64,000 nucleotides of DNA from Stereum hirsutum FP-91666 SS1 (lineage: Eukaryota > Basidiomycota > Agaricomycetes > Russulales > Stereaceae). Below the pieces are notes generated by a model. It saw only the letters and a program-made list of their open reading frames with translations. It was not told where the DNA came from and did not search any database. Below are positions 46,657-58,520 of the stretch, piece after piece. Each line of letters begins with the position of its first letter. Position 1 is the stretch's first letter. The stretch spans positions 172,713 through 236,712 of the forward strand of contig NW_006763140.1 of assembly GCF_000264905.1 (NCBI RefSeq), given 5' to 3'. The position numbers were made by a program, and so were the translations under genes.

Positions 46657-49600
46657 CTATCGGAAGACGGCTTGTTGAAGTCTTAGTTTGACACGTTCGC
46701 CTGCAAGTTTTCCGATGGAGGCTAGGAGATCGCCTCGTCGAAGTGGTTCTGGAGGTAAAAGTTGTCAGCAGAAAAATTGAAGTATGCAGCGGCACTGAAC
46801 CTACTCGTAATATGGTCATCCTGAAGGTCGAAGTACAAGTCAGCAATGTCAAAGCGTAGGCGATGAAAGGACGCTACTAACCATCCCTCCCTTCAAACAA
46901 CGCTCACGGTCACCAATCACTAAAGTACGTTCAACAATTAGACGTGTAGTGACGAGCAAAAAAGCCTACGAGCGCGACTTACTAGCATGGGCAGTGAGAG
47001 CAACGATAGGCGTCCGTGCCAAGGAATTGTGCCGCTCATACGCACGGATCAGTTCCGTCGCCTCCATACCCCCCATAAACGGCATCGACACATCCATCTA
47101 TCGCCCAAAATCAGTTTATTCACAAAGAAACAAAAAAACACCGACTCCGGAGGAAAGAACGCACGAGGATGATATCGAAAGGTTGGCACCGTTGTGTTCG
47201 TGTTTTGAACTTATCGACGGCCACAGACCCGTTCTCCGCGATCTCTACCGAATGGCCGTATTTCTGCAAGATCTGCGTGGCCAGACGTTGGTTGACTTCG
47301 TTATCTTCCGCGAGCAGGATGTCGAAGGTGGTGTCGCCCTTCGTCGCGGCTGGACTGATGGTGCTGGATTCTAGGGCGGACGCTAATGCGGAGGCGAGGT
47401 CTTGTTGAGAAACAGGCGTCGACACTTGCGAGCTGATGCTGTTGTCGAGACACCATTTCACTGTAGGTATGTGAGTTTGTTAGTGGTCATGGTCGACACA
47501 AAGGCATCACTGAGAGACATACAGTTCAACGGGGCTTTTGCCTGCGCAACACAACACGAATTAGTCATGAAAACATGAATGAGGACCGATATACTTACGG
47601 GAGCCAGGAGAACGATCGGAATATATCTGAGATGTTCATACTCGCGAATCTTCTCTGTCTGGAGGCAAAAGAGACAGTCAACACAGATGCCCAAAAAGCA
47701 AACAACACCAGAACCACACACCCATTCCGGTGAATCAACCACGACCGTATCTATATGCGGACACGACTCCCTATCCGACACCGACGACATATCATGCACG
47801 ACGTGCGTATTCAGCCCAAGGCTCTCTATGCGGTTCGCCACTCTCGTCTGGTCGCGCTTCGTATCCAAGAACAGGATATTTCGGTTCGCGAACGGTGACA
47901 TCTTCGACCGCAATGCGCCAAGAGACATGTATCCCCGATGTGAGGTGAGCGTGAAGAAGAACTTGCTACCTCTTCCGACCTCACTCTCGACCCACATGTT
48001 ACCGTGCATAAGAGATGCGAGACGTTTGGAAATGGATAGACCGAGGCCAGTACCACCGTACTCCTAACGAAGCCCGAAAAGGGCAGGAATCATTAGCGAA
48101 AGCACTACTGAGAGTAGGATGCATCTCACCCTAGTCGTTGATCCATCGGCCTGTGCGAACGTGTCGAAGATGAGGTTGAGCTTATCCCGTGCGATGCCAA
48201 TACCCGTATCCTTGACGCAGAATTCAAGTGTCACAGCTTCGTCATCCAGCGCAAGCAGACGACAGCTCAACGCGATACGGCCCTTGGCGAAGGTCTTCGA
48301 AGGCGTGAACTTGATCTATCACGGCATCCGTTTGTGTTAATGGTAGATGCACGAATAACATTGAATCGAGCCTACCGCATTCCCGACCAAATTAGTGATA
48401 ATCTGGCGTAGCCTCAACGAGTCACCAATGAGCAAATCCGGAATATCCGGGTCAATATCATAGGTGAGGTCAAGGTTGCCTTGCGTGGCTCGTACGACCA
48501 AGGTCTTGAGGATACCGAACACAGTTTGACGGAAGGAGAAGAAGACCTGCTCCATCGTCATACGGCCAGCCTCGACTATGTCAGCATGGAGGTAAGCATG
48601 GAAGTCTCAAAGGCCATAAATTGGACCACGACCAGAGGTCGCAACGTACTCTTCGAGATATCCAAGATGTCGTCGATGATGAGTAGTAGTGACCGGGCGA
48701 GACTGTGGACGAGTAGCAGACTCTCGCGTTGATAGCGTTCCAAATCGCTGTCTAGCGTCAATTCAGTCATGCCGATAATGCCATTCATGGGTGTACTGGA
48801 ACAAGATCACAGTCAGACTAGAGAAGCGACATCTAGAGATGACAAGGGACTGACCGAATTTCGTGCGACATATTGGCCAAGAACTCCGATTTACTCTTGT
48901 TCGCCAACTCCGCAGCCTCCCTCGCAGCCGTGTTCTTCTGGATCGAGTCCCGCAAGTTAAACACCATCTGGTTGATCTGTGTTTTCAACGAGTCCATCTC
49001 GCCGCTCGCCTCGACGGTGATGAACCGCGTAAAGTCTCCATCCATAGCCGCAGCCGAGATCTGCGCGAAACCACGGACTTGGGTCGTCAAGTTTCCTGCC
49101 ATCGTATTCACGGACATTCTATCGTGCCAGTACTCAAGCGTTAGAGGTTACCCTATCGAAATACGAGAGGGTGAGAAAGCGTACGTGATCTCCTGCCAGA
49201 TTCCTTGAACGTTGCCGACCTCGGCTTGGACTCCTAGCTTGCCTTCAGTTCCGACTTCGTACGCGACCTTCTTGACCTCGGAGGCGAAGATGGCCAACTG
49301 GTCAATCATGTCGTTGATGGTGTTGACCAGGCCGAGGATCTCTCCGGACACAGAGACACCTCTGACCTTCTGGGTCAAGTCTCCTCGTGCGACTGCCGTC
49401 TATTATCGGTAGAAGAGTGAGTATGTTGCAGTTTCTAGGAGACTAAGCCTGAGAACGTACAGTCGCCACGGAGATACTTCTTACTTGAACCGTCAACTGG
49501 AACAGAACACAATCATCAGTATCAGGATAGGTAACCGCAGGAGCGCATATAAAGGGCGTACATTTCGAGCCATAACGTTCACGTTATCAGTCAAATCCTA

Positions 49601-52600
49601 GATTCCGCGCCCAGTGAGTCCCCAAGTTCATGACCATCCAAAGAAAATAAACGTCACCACCGTACCTTCCAAGTCCCCCTCACCCCCGACACATTCGCCT
49701 GTCCCCCCAAGCGCCCATCCGTCCCCACCTCCCTCGCCACCCTCGTAACCTCATCCGCAAACGTGCTCAAACTACTCGTCATCCCATTCACCGTCGCCTT
49801 CAACTCCGCCATCTCGCCCTTCACATCCACCTCTATCCTCTTCGTCAAATCCCCATTCGCCACCGCCTTCGTCACCGTCGCGATCGACCGTACCTGATTC
49901 GTCAGGTTCTCCGCCATCAGGTTCACGTTGTTCGTGAGCTCCTTCCACGTGCCCTGCGCGCCGGGAACGTACGCCTGCCCGCCGAGTTTGCCTTCGGTGC
50001 CGACTTCGAGGGAGACTCGGGTGACTTCCTTAGCGAGGGATTTGAGCTGGACGACCATTGAGTTTACGGTCGATTTTAGCTCGAGCATCTCGCCCTGTGC
50101 GTCCACGCTGACGAATTTCTCGAGACTGCCGCTCGCGACCGCCTTCGTCACCTCCGAAATCGACCGCACCTGGTCCGTCAAATTCCACGCCATTTTCTGC
50201 AGTTTGACCAATCCAGGTCAGGTGAGGGAGTCAAATGAATGTCAGCATGAACGAACGGAGGGAAGCCGCGAGCCAGAAACCCAAACTCACGTTCACATTC
50301 GTCGTCAAATCCGCCCACGTCCCCTGCACCCCCTCCACCTCCGCCTGTCCGCCCAACCTCCCTTGAGTCCCCACCTCCAACGCCACCCTCGTCACCTCGC
50401 TCGCAAAGTTGCTCAACTGGTCCACCATGCTGTTCACCGTCTCCTTCAACGTCGCCATCTCGCCCTCGACGGGGATCTCGATCTTGTGTGTGAGGTCGCC
50501 TTTGGCTACTGCGGTCGTGACGACGGCGATGGAGCGCACCTGGTCCGTCAGGCTGAGACACATGCGGTTTACCTGTTGTTTTTGTTGTTGTTGTTGTTGT
50601 TGTTGTTTGTGGCGGTGGGACGGAAGAAATGTGTGAGTGTGAGGGCCCGGCGATCGAAGTCTGCAGGGAGGAAGAGGAAGAGGGAAAGAAAAGAAGAAAA
50701 ACCCACATTCCGCGTCAAATCCAACCACACCCCCTCAACCCCAGGCACCAACGCCTGTCCCCCCAATATCCCCTGCGACCCCACTTCAAGCGTCACCCTC
50801 GTCACCTCGCTCGCGAAATTGCTCAACTGGTCGACCATAGAATTCACCGTCGTCTTCAACGTCGCCATCTCGCCTTCTACGGGGATCTCGATTTTGGATG
50901 TGAGGTCGCCTTTGGCGACGGCGGTGGTGACGACGGCGATGGAGCGGACTTGGTCGGTTAGGGAGGAGCACATGCGGTTGACCTGTTATTGCATTTATTT
51001 GAGGCAGAGGTACAGACAGCTAATGTTCAGGCGGTGGATGGAGAAAAGAAAAAAGAAAAACCGACTCACATTCCGCGTCAAATCAAGCCAAACCCCTCCA
51101 ACACCCGGCACATTCGCCTGACCCCCCAATATCCCCTGCGACCCCACCTCAAGCGTGACCCTCGTCACCTCGCTCGCAAACACGCTGAGCTGGTCCACCA
51201 TCGAATTCACCGTCGTCTTCAGAGTCGCCATCTCGCCCTCGACGGGGATCGCGATCTTCCGTGTGAGGTCGCCGTTCGCTACGGCGGTCGTGACGTCCGC
51301 GATCGAGCGGACTTGATCGGTCAGACTTAGACACATCCTATTTACCTGCCTCCCCAATTTTTTTTCCTTCTCATTGAGCTTCTGACATTATGATATGATA
51401 GGCAAAAGAAAAAGAGGAGAACTCACGTTCCGCGTAAGATCCAACCACACGCCCCCAACGCCCGGAACATCAGCCTGTCCGCCCAATATCCCCTGCGAGC
51501 CCACCTCGAGCGTGACCCTCGTCACCTCGCTCGCGAACACGCTCAGTTGGTCTACCATGGAGTTTACCGTGGTTTTCAATGTGGCGAGCTCGCCCGCGAC
51601 GGGGATGTCGATTTTGCGCGTCAGGTCTCCTTGGGCGACGGCGGTGGTTACTATTGCGATTGAGCGTACTTGGTCTGTTAAGCTTAGACACATCCTATTG
51701 ACCTATGCATGGGTTTCCACGCCGTTAGGATACACACCGAACAAATAATTGAGAAAAAATGGGAATGAACTGACATTCAACGTAAGATCCCGCCACACCC
51801 CATCCACATCCGGAACATTCGCCTGTCCTCCCAACCTCCCATGCGACCCAACCTCAAGCGTGACTCGTGTAACCTCCGCCGCCAACGTACGTAGCCGAAT
51901 GACCATCCCGTTCACCGTATTTTTCAAGTCGAGGATCTCGCCCCGGGCGTCGACCGTGATTTCCTGCGACAAGTCACCCATCGCGACTGCCTTTGTGACC
52001 ATCGCGATTGAGCGGACTTGGCTTGTCAAGTTGGCAGCGAGGTGATTTACGACGTCTGTTAGTTCTTTCCATGTACCGCCGACGTCGAGGACTACGGCCT
52101 GTCCACCGAGTTTCCTATATCATAATGAGAGCCCGAATGATAAGAAACCCGTTCCGCGCCACAAATGATAACTGTGCGAAAGCTATAGAGAACTCACCCG
52201 TCCGTGCCGACTTCCTGACTGACGCGAGTGACCTCCTGCGCAAACCTTGCAAGTCTATCGACCATAGTATTGATCGCGTGCTTCAGCTGAACCATAACCG
52301 CGCCCTGGACCGTGACCTCAATCTTCTGCGACAAATCGCCATTCGCGACGGCGGTACAAACCCTCGCCACATCCTGGACCTGCTCCTTGAGCAGCATCAG
52401 CTCCGATACGGCATCGATCCCGCTCTCGAACGCGGCGGACATGAGGGGACCATTGGATGAGACGACGGCGGGCGAGCCGGATCGGTTGGTAGATGAGGAC
52501 TGGAGGTGCATTACTCGGCCACAGGATCGGCAGGTGTGATCGTGTTCGTAGGAGGACGGGGCGGGGGCGGAGATGGAGCGTTGGGGGTTCGGACGGGTGG

Positions 52601-53168
52601 GGTCGAAGATGGCGTTCCGGATGGCGGGGAGGGAGACGTTGTTGTCGATGTCCATCTCGTCCTCTTCCTCATCCTCTTCCTCTTCATCATCGTCGCATTC
52701 GTCGTTGTCGTCTTCCTCTTCGACCGGCGTCCCGCCGTTAGCGATGACGTGCGAGCTTGCATTGGACTGCATCGAACGGGCCGTGACCGGCGCAGGCTGG
52801 TGCACGGGCAGACGTCTCGGCTCAGCGTCCGGAGATGGTGGAGCCATCTTCTAAGTAATCTGTATATGAGGACGCCAATAACACTCGAGAGATTCAGTAG
52901 CCGTCAAAGCACGCACGCTCCGCCTCTTCTTCGTCTCTGGGCCACTGCCGCCCCATTTCTGTGCCGCACGGTACGCGGCGAGTTCGTGCTCGGCCGTATA
53001 CATCCTCCTCACAAACCCCGACATGATCCGCAGTACGTTTTCCGTCTGCGCCGTCGAGGGCCCAGCATATTGTGGAAGAGGTGTGTTCGGCGGGCCACGC
53101 TCGCAGGCGGAGAGCACTCGGTCGAGGTGGGTGATGAAGGGAGCGTTCTGCATCGCCACGGTGGCCAT
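46657..53168 (-). CDS. NIK1: group III hybrid histidine kinase with HAMP repeats (Nik1/Os-1 type)
   Basis: Twenty-three exons, all in frame, 1,648 residues: 53168-52917, 52850-52198, 52114-51775, 51702-51427, 51345-51070, 50982-50707, 50572-50291, 50196-49666, 49597-49562, 49496-49461, 49399-49185, 49118-48855, 48795-48650, 48575-48376, 48315-48130, 48063-47722, 47658-47599, 47541-47523, 47460-47165, 47097-46983, 46919-46882, 46820-46805, 46748-46657. After an acidic N-terminus come about ten HAMP units (residues about 240-1130). Then: HisKA with phospho-acceptor His1143 (HEIRTPMNG), HATPase boxes NLVGNAIKFTP, DTGIGI and [10 protein letters not shown], and a receiver with LAEDNEVNQ and Asp1564 (MDVSMP). 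There are no transmembrane segments, so it is cytosolic. The family senses osmotic stress, signals through the HOG phosphorelay and is the target of phenylpyrrole and dicarboximide fungicides. Start: first good ATG; the frame is open further upstream without ATG. Confidence 0.93.
50291..51702 (-). repeat. four tandem HAMP exons of 276-282 nt inside NIK1
   Basis: Exons 4-7 each encode one 92-94 residue HAMP unit in phase 0, starting [15 protein letters not shown]. Exons 4, 5 and 6 are exactly 276 nt and differ at few residues; exon 7 is 282 nt. Units repeat every 357-410 bp including introns of 81, 87 and 134 nt. The 134-nt intron contains a (TTG)n run. Whole exon-intron units were duplicated. 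Confidence 0.85.
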
Positions 53169-53576
53169 GTTGGCCGATTTGTCGACTGAGACGACGAGCA
53201 GAGGGATCGACGACGACGTCGACGTCGAGGCCGGGTTGGAGAGGATGATAGCAGTTGCGGACAAAGCTGGGTCCGCACAATGCCCGCCACTTTACAGCGG
53301 CATCCCATCCACGTGGTTTTGCCTCCGGGACTCCGTGCCTGAGCCGAAGGCAATAATCCAGCAAATATTCATCTGAGCTCGAATATATATGTAGCTTCTC
53401 AGGTCGATGGAATCGGGGATGTAACCACCTGAGCAGGGGGTGGATACCATATCCATCCTTACCGGCGGTACGACGTTCATGGGTCGGCTACTTAGTACAA
53501 TTCATTATCGGACCTCCTCCTACGTTCGCAGATACTTGCGCGCACGTGAAATCAACAGCAGTCAAGACGGTCAGAC
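53169..53576. other. promoter region of NIK1
   Basis: About 400 bases between the kinase start and the stop of the ATL gene, both on the - strand. The kinase frame stays open for roughly 120 bases above its ATG. A TTCATCTGAG/AATATATATG A/T-rich patch around 53370-53392 could hold the core promoter. Confidence 0.35.
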
Positions 53577-54242
53577 TCAAGCATTCGCATCCACCACGAC
53601 CTGGCTAGCATCAGGAAACCACCCACACTCCTTCAACAGCACATTCAACTCCCCCGTCCTCCCAGCCCTTACATCCACCCCTTCCGCCTCCAAGGCATCT
53701 TTCTGACGCTGCGCTCCGTCCGTACCTGGGCCTCGAGAGGATATGGCGCCCGAGGATGAGACGACGCGTTGCCAGGGGACTGGGGGATTCGTGTCGGGGG
53801 AGAGGAATTTGAGGGCTGGGGTGGGTGGGACAGGAGTAAGTTCAAACGTTCAAGGACAGTTCGATTGGCATTGGAATGGATGGGTGGATGGATGGATGGA
53901 TGGATGTTGGAGGGGATATAGATGCTTACCTTGACCGACATGTCGCGAGTGGTTCGGCATTCCGATGACTTTTGCGACGTGTCCTTCAACACGTCCAACA
54001 GAGGTCTTCAGTCTGCATCGCGTGCAAGTCCACATCCAAGTGAAAGAGCACGTAGGATAGCTATAACTTTAAGATGACTTACCATACGTCGTGACCTTCC
54101 CCTGCGGTATCTGTCTCACGACTTGGTAGACCTAGGTAGGCGCAACAAGAACCTTGATCAGCACCAAAAGACGGGTTCTACCTGAAAGGCCAGAGTGGCG
54201 CGATTTTACCGCCGCATGGAATTCAGCACTGTCGAGCGACAT
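53577..54242 (-). CDS. ATL1: alkyltransferase-like DNA repair protein
   Basis: Four exons, read right to left: 54242-54210, 54131-54083, 53983-53930, 53815-53577; 124 residues, close to the size of S. pombe Atl1. It has the MGMT DNA-binding fold: VVRQIPQGKVTTYGHVA, then helix-turn-helix with the arginine finger (SRHVGQAL), then PVPWQRVVSS. True O6-alkylguanine methyltransferases carry PCHRV with the acceptor Cys; here the site reads PWQRV, so the protein cannot accept alkyl groups. ATL proteins instead bind O6-alkylguanine, flip it out and recruit nucleotide excision repair. The first donor (GTAAAA) was chosen because the next one, 28 nt on, breaks the frame. The C-terminus GWFPDASQ is short and polar. 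Activity is inferred from the family. Confidence 0.88.
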
Positions 54243-54662
54243 AGTTCGCGCGAGGTACTAGCCAAGTTCACAACCAGCAGAAAAACAGAAAGCAGATAAT
54301 AATGTCGGCGTTAGAGCCCCCGGAGGAAGAACGAACGAAATACCCGTTCGGCTCGAGCTCGTTCAAGATGGTAAAATCAAGACAAGACGACTCGGAGTCG
54401 AGTGTGGCAACGACGTCGACAAGTTCAAGTTCGCGCGGAGTTCTGCGGAACATGAACTTACATAGAAACCCGGAAACTCGGCGTCTCACTCTGTCCTGCC
54501 CGTCCTCTCCGAGAGCTCGAACGTCGAACGAACGTCCAACCACAATAATCGTGTATTCTCGAACAACGCTCAATCCATACATCATGCAGGACGATACAGC
54601 AAATACTACTACTTACTGCTACAGGTATATATTTTCAAAACGAATTATACGCGTGGATCATG
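54243..54662. other. intergenic region upstream of ATL1
   Basis: ATL1 promoter side. A + strand frame from ATG 54302 (124 codons, Ser-rich start) runs to 54676 into the flank of the HMG relic. It has no recognised domain and was not called. Confidence 0.4.
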
Positions 54663-55500
54663 GAACACTTATGTAGCTCACAACCTCGGACTCGGAGTCC
54701 AGTTGAATATCCAATAAGTAAGTCGTCTGAAAACGCTCATTAAGAAACAGTCCTGTCCAATATCTCGAACGAGAAACCACCCTCCCCAGTACGTCATACC
54801 CCCAAAACTACCCTCGTCCTCCCCTTCGCAAACATACAACCCCTGAATACTCCTCAACTCCGGCTCCGAAATCGACACCGGCATGCCACCGCACCCGTAC
54901 TCGTATTCGTAGCTTGCTTGAACGAGCGGGACTGGCACTGGTATGGGCATTGACATTGGCATACCAGCGATGAATCTGGACGCCCATAGTCTCGACTGCT
55001 CATCTCCTCCACCCTCCACCTTCTCCACCGCCACCTCCACTTCCACCTCCGGTGCCCACCCGCTCCCTTCGAAACCGAATTACCTCCAGTCCCTCTGTCC
55101 ATACCCATAGCCATACCACTATAACTCAGGTGCCAGTCGAAATCTAATGCTGCGGGGTGTTGTTTTGCGATCCGGGCATTAGCGTTGGAGGTGGAGGGAG
55201 GCAGTCGTCGATGACGAGTGAGGGATAGGACGAGGACGCAGGTGGATGAAGTGGAAGTGGGAGGGGGAAGTGGAAATGGAAGTGGGAGGGGAGCACGATA
55301 AGGGGAAACTTGAAGGCAAGAGGTGACCTCGTAATTGTATGGTACGGGATGCCACAACGTCGTTGAAGCGAATGGGTCTGTGAAGAATGTCGATGAAACG
55401 GGGAGAGACTGTGTGGAGGATGATATGTTCTAGGAGTTCTGCGAAAGTTGCTTCATTAGAATGAAACAGTACATACAAGACTTACATTACGTTCGCAAAG
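54663..55500 (-). pseudogene. decayed copy of the 3' half of the HMG-box gene
   Basis: Read on the - strand: an intron-like segment (GTAAGT at about 55485, TCTAAT, TTCGCAG at about 55438), then DPFAST.LWHPVPY, proline-rich sequence with altered frame, DFDWHLSY, SRLWASRFIAGMP.SMPIPVPVPLVQA and MPVSISEPELRSIQGLY. The same elements appear in this order in the intact gene at 39685-41409. Frameshifts split the reading frame, and the HMG box and basic region are missing. Homology continues past the stop into the 3' flank (ATTGGACTCCGAG-like block near 54690). The relic begins within a few bases of the stop of the HNH gene. Confidence 0.75.
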
Positions 55501-55504
55501 TCAT

Positions 55505-56287
55505 TCATCCTCTCTTGACACCATACCTCTGTTTCGCAGCATACCGCCTCCATCTCTGTATGTCCTCACGTTGCAGCAGTAGATCCAACGTGTAGTAACT
55601 CCGCGCAAGCTCTTCGTTACTCGCGGCATGGTGCACCGCACTATGGCACGGCCTAATAGTATCGAGATAACACTGATCAATGCTGCGTCCTACAATCTCG
55701 CAGAGTCAGTATCACAGTATGATGGAAGCTTACCGACATAACCAAGCAACAGAGCCCAACATCGACTCGGGATGCCATTTCTTCTTCAACACTCGCGTAT
55801 GCATCGAACGCGGTATCAAATGATGATACGTCAACGGCACCTCCCTCTCACACATCTCACATTCCTTATGATCTTTCCTCGTCGCACTCCATACCGGTGG
55901 CGGTTTACAAGCCTCGTGCATATAATCGACTACGACCTTTCGTAAGAATTCGACGGCCGAGTCCCAGTCGTCGCAGATTCCGTAAGAGATCAGAGAATCG
56001 GAGAAGGAGGTGGGGATGTTTTCGAGCCTGAGCATCGTGGACATCGAGCCGGAGTCAAGGTCGGTATCTAAATCAGGCAGTGAATGCCTGGTCTCGTAGG
56101 ACGCGTTGTGGAATGAGGAAGGAAGGGTGGGCCACACTTCGTGGGAGAGATAGGAGGAGAAGTCGGAGAGCTGGGAACCGTCGACGTCGTCCTCTGGGGA
56201 GGCTGAGGAGGCTGAAACAGATTTTGCAATGATGTGGCGTGCAAGGCAATCCTTGAATGTTCCGTATTGAGATGGCAGCTCTTTCAT
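55505..56287 (-). CDS. fungal HNH-domain protein
   Basis: Two exons, 56287-55734 and 55652-55505; 233 residues. The second half is strongly characteristic: CEMCEREVPLTYHHLIPRSM, VLKKKWHPESML, SVAWLCRPCHSAVHHAAS, and a basic C-terminus RWRRYAAKQR..VKRG. The two CxxC pairs and the HHLIPRS and CHSAVHH histidines form an HNH (treble-clef, zinc-binding) nuclease-like fold. Fungal genomes carry this short protein widely but its biological role is not known. The acceptor at 55653 was chosen because it restores RPCHSAVHH. The frame is open 11 codons above the ATG (LTRTLDTIIQF), but no other ATG occurs for about 200 bases upstream. Confidence 0.85.
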
Positions 56288-56791
56288 GAACTGGATAATG
56301 GTATCGAGGGTCCGGGTAAGCTCAGAGCAATGCTAACGAAAGGACTGATGTGGCGCCGTAGGAACGGGAGGTGTGGCGAGAGATGGAAGTGAAGTATTCG
56401 CAGCTTGGGAGATTGTTCGAGCTTGAGGTAAATGCACCTCCTTAGACTGAAAGCAAGTAATTCGATGTGAATGTAGTAGGGTCAAGATTCACTTCAAAGA
56501 AGAGCGGTAAGTAAAGCGGCAGAAGCCGGCGGGGCCTTGAATACACCTGTGGCGCATGACTGTTGGAAAGAGCTCGAGGACAGCACGACCTGTCGTGACA
56601 CTGGGAAAATATTCATTCTACCTTGTGGAGTAGAGAGAATATCGTAGCTAACATATAGATACGGAAAAACATGTGAGGCCACTTCAGTTAAGAGGTTAGT
56701 AATTTGGACACGTTAAAACACAACGGACTGATACACCGAAGCCAAGAAGAAACACAATGAGACGGCATCGTATCGCATTTGAATCGACACC
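56288..56791. other. intergenic region
   Basis: 5' flank of the HNH gene. Part of it reads like coding sequence on the - strand (RTLDTIIQF and a Leu/His-rich frame further up), which could be an upstream exon, but no start codon or clean splice pair was found. Confidence 0.4.
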
Positions 56792-58520
56792 CTACGAACA
56801 AGCTCTTTGCTCTCGCCGACCCTGTCGTCTGAGTTCATTCATCAGCGATAGCGTCGTCTCGACGTTTTCCCAAAATGTTGAAGCCTCGCAAACGTCACTA
56901 TCGTCCCTCCATCCCCAATCCGGCTGATCCAACATCTCTCTGTCGAGCATATCATCCAGAATCGCGTGAGGATCTAACCTGCAATCCGCGGGAAGTAACC
57001 GACCAAGGAATCGGCACAGTTTTTCGTGGCAGCGGTCCGGCCGTTCGGAGTACCCCACGTTGAATAAACAAAGGCTTTTGAATGGCGCTTCGAAGGACGG
57101 AGGCTCGAGGAAGTCCTCGCAGATTCTTACGGACAGTGATAGTGAGCGTAAGCGTGGACAATATTGGGCAAAATGAATGAGGGAGCGTATAGTGAGGACC
57201 CTCCAGCGCGCGTTGTAGAGGGCAGGATGAGGATTGAGTGCTAATTCCTCGATGTGGGGCCAATGCATTGCGATGGACTTGGCTTGATCGTCGTTTATGT
57301 CGAGATCGCGAATATGGCGGATGGCGAATGCTTTCATGTTCCGTAACCGAAAGATAGGTAGAAGGTGACAGAAAGCAATGGGGAGGAATTTGTCCGGGTC
57401 AGTTTCTTTGGGCCAATCCCGAAGCGGTGTCATGACGATTTCAAGACGCTCGAGCGAATGACACGATTGAGCGAGGGTGTTGAGAAATGATGAGAATTGA
57501 ACAGGGGTTTGTTCATCGATTGAACTGACTCTGAGCCATAGCGATTTGATAGTCGATGCCGGAAAGTGTGGGTCCGCGATGAATCAAGAAGCGCATAGTA
57601 GTGTGCATGCAAAAGAAAAGCGCTCGAGACACGCAAAGGCGCCCTCCCTGAGAGACGGCTGGAAGCATTGCGTGTCAGTAGGCACTCCATGTTGAATCCA
57701 TGACTGCTGTGTATTGATAGCGATTTCTCGGAGACCTCGACAGGTAGACAGATGACTCGCTAACGAGGGAGTCAGCCAGTACAGAGGAAGTGTGAGCTTT
57801 TGGAGTCGGTTCAATTGACTGAAGAAGTGTTCTAATCGATCGTCGGGGAACGTGGTGGACAAGGGCTGGATTTCTTCCAGACGAATTTCGAGCGATGTAA
57901 CATTCGGCATGCGCTCCTCTATGCGTTGTAAATGCTGACCCAGGTCGACATCAGGCCCATGCTTTGGCAAAATGACACATAGATCCAAAACTGAGTCATG
58001 CATGATCATAGGATTGAACTCTGGAGAATCCATGGGTGCGTGGAGTGACGAAAGGTTGGGGAAGAGACGAATCAAAGGACGCGTTGAAGCGATTTCGAGC
58101 ATAGCTCTCTCTGAAAAGCGTGCATACATTTCGAAACATTCAATGCGCCTGACTCGAGAGGAATTTGCGACAAGTGGAGCCCAATCCTCTTGAGTGAGAT
58201 TTCGAGCGAAGTCCTGGTTGAGGGGGTTTGTCAGCTTCAGTTGGGATACTTATACTACATGGCAAGGAAAAGTTAGAACGGAAAGGGTCGCTGGCACGAA
58301 CTTTGATGACCCCGACCTGTGGCCATCGAGCAGGGGTGTCCAGTTTCAGAAATAGAGGTTGCGTCCATTCCTCCAATATGCGCCAGACTTGGTCGAGCGC
58401 TGCTTCCTTCCATGCTTTACAAACGCGAGCGTTCCGCGCATTGTCGCCTTGGTTGCATACTAAGGCGAAAATGCGGAGAAGTATCTCTTGTGGTAGAGCC
58501 GAAGCACGGCAGCGTTTCAT
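56792..58520 (-). pseudogene. F-box protein gene with an in-frame TGA
   Basis: Exon 1 58520-58302 and a long exon 2 58213-56792 (acceptor TCAACCAG). Exon 1 encodes an F-box: residues 8-50, ALPQEILLRIFALVCN, then ARVCKAWKEAALDQVW. Exon 2 continues with leucine-rich, LRR-like sequence typical of mushroom F-box proteins (LFPNLSSLHAP, LQKLTLPLYWL, CRGLREIAI, RLEIVMTPLRDW, IEELALNP, LRSLSLSV). A TGA at 57586-57584 splits exon 2: 181 plus 263 codons in the same frame on both sides, both with protein-like composition. CGA to TGA (one transition) would explain it. Alternatively a 102-nt intron (GTGTCTC... CTCAG) would remove it in frame, but it lacks a good donor and branch point. Full length would be 546 codons. 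F-box proteins select substrates for SCF ubiquitin ligases; the target is unknown. Confidence 0.7.

Noticed and set aside
49928..51330. Long + strand frames (up to 397 codons) across the kinase repeats
   Set aside because: Antisense of the HAMP exons; repeated peptides in them mirror the exon duplication.
54302..54676. 124-codon + strand frame divergent from ATL1
   Set aside because: No domain, no promoter signal, and it runs into the flank of the HMG relic; a small real gene cannot be fully excluded.
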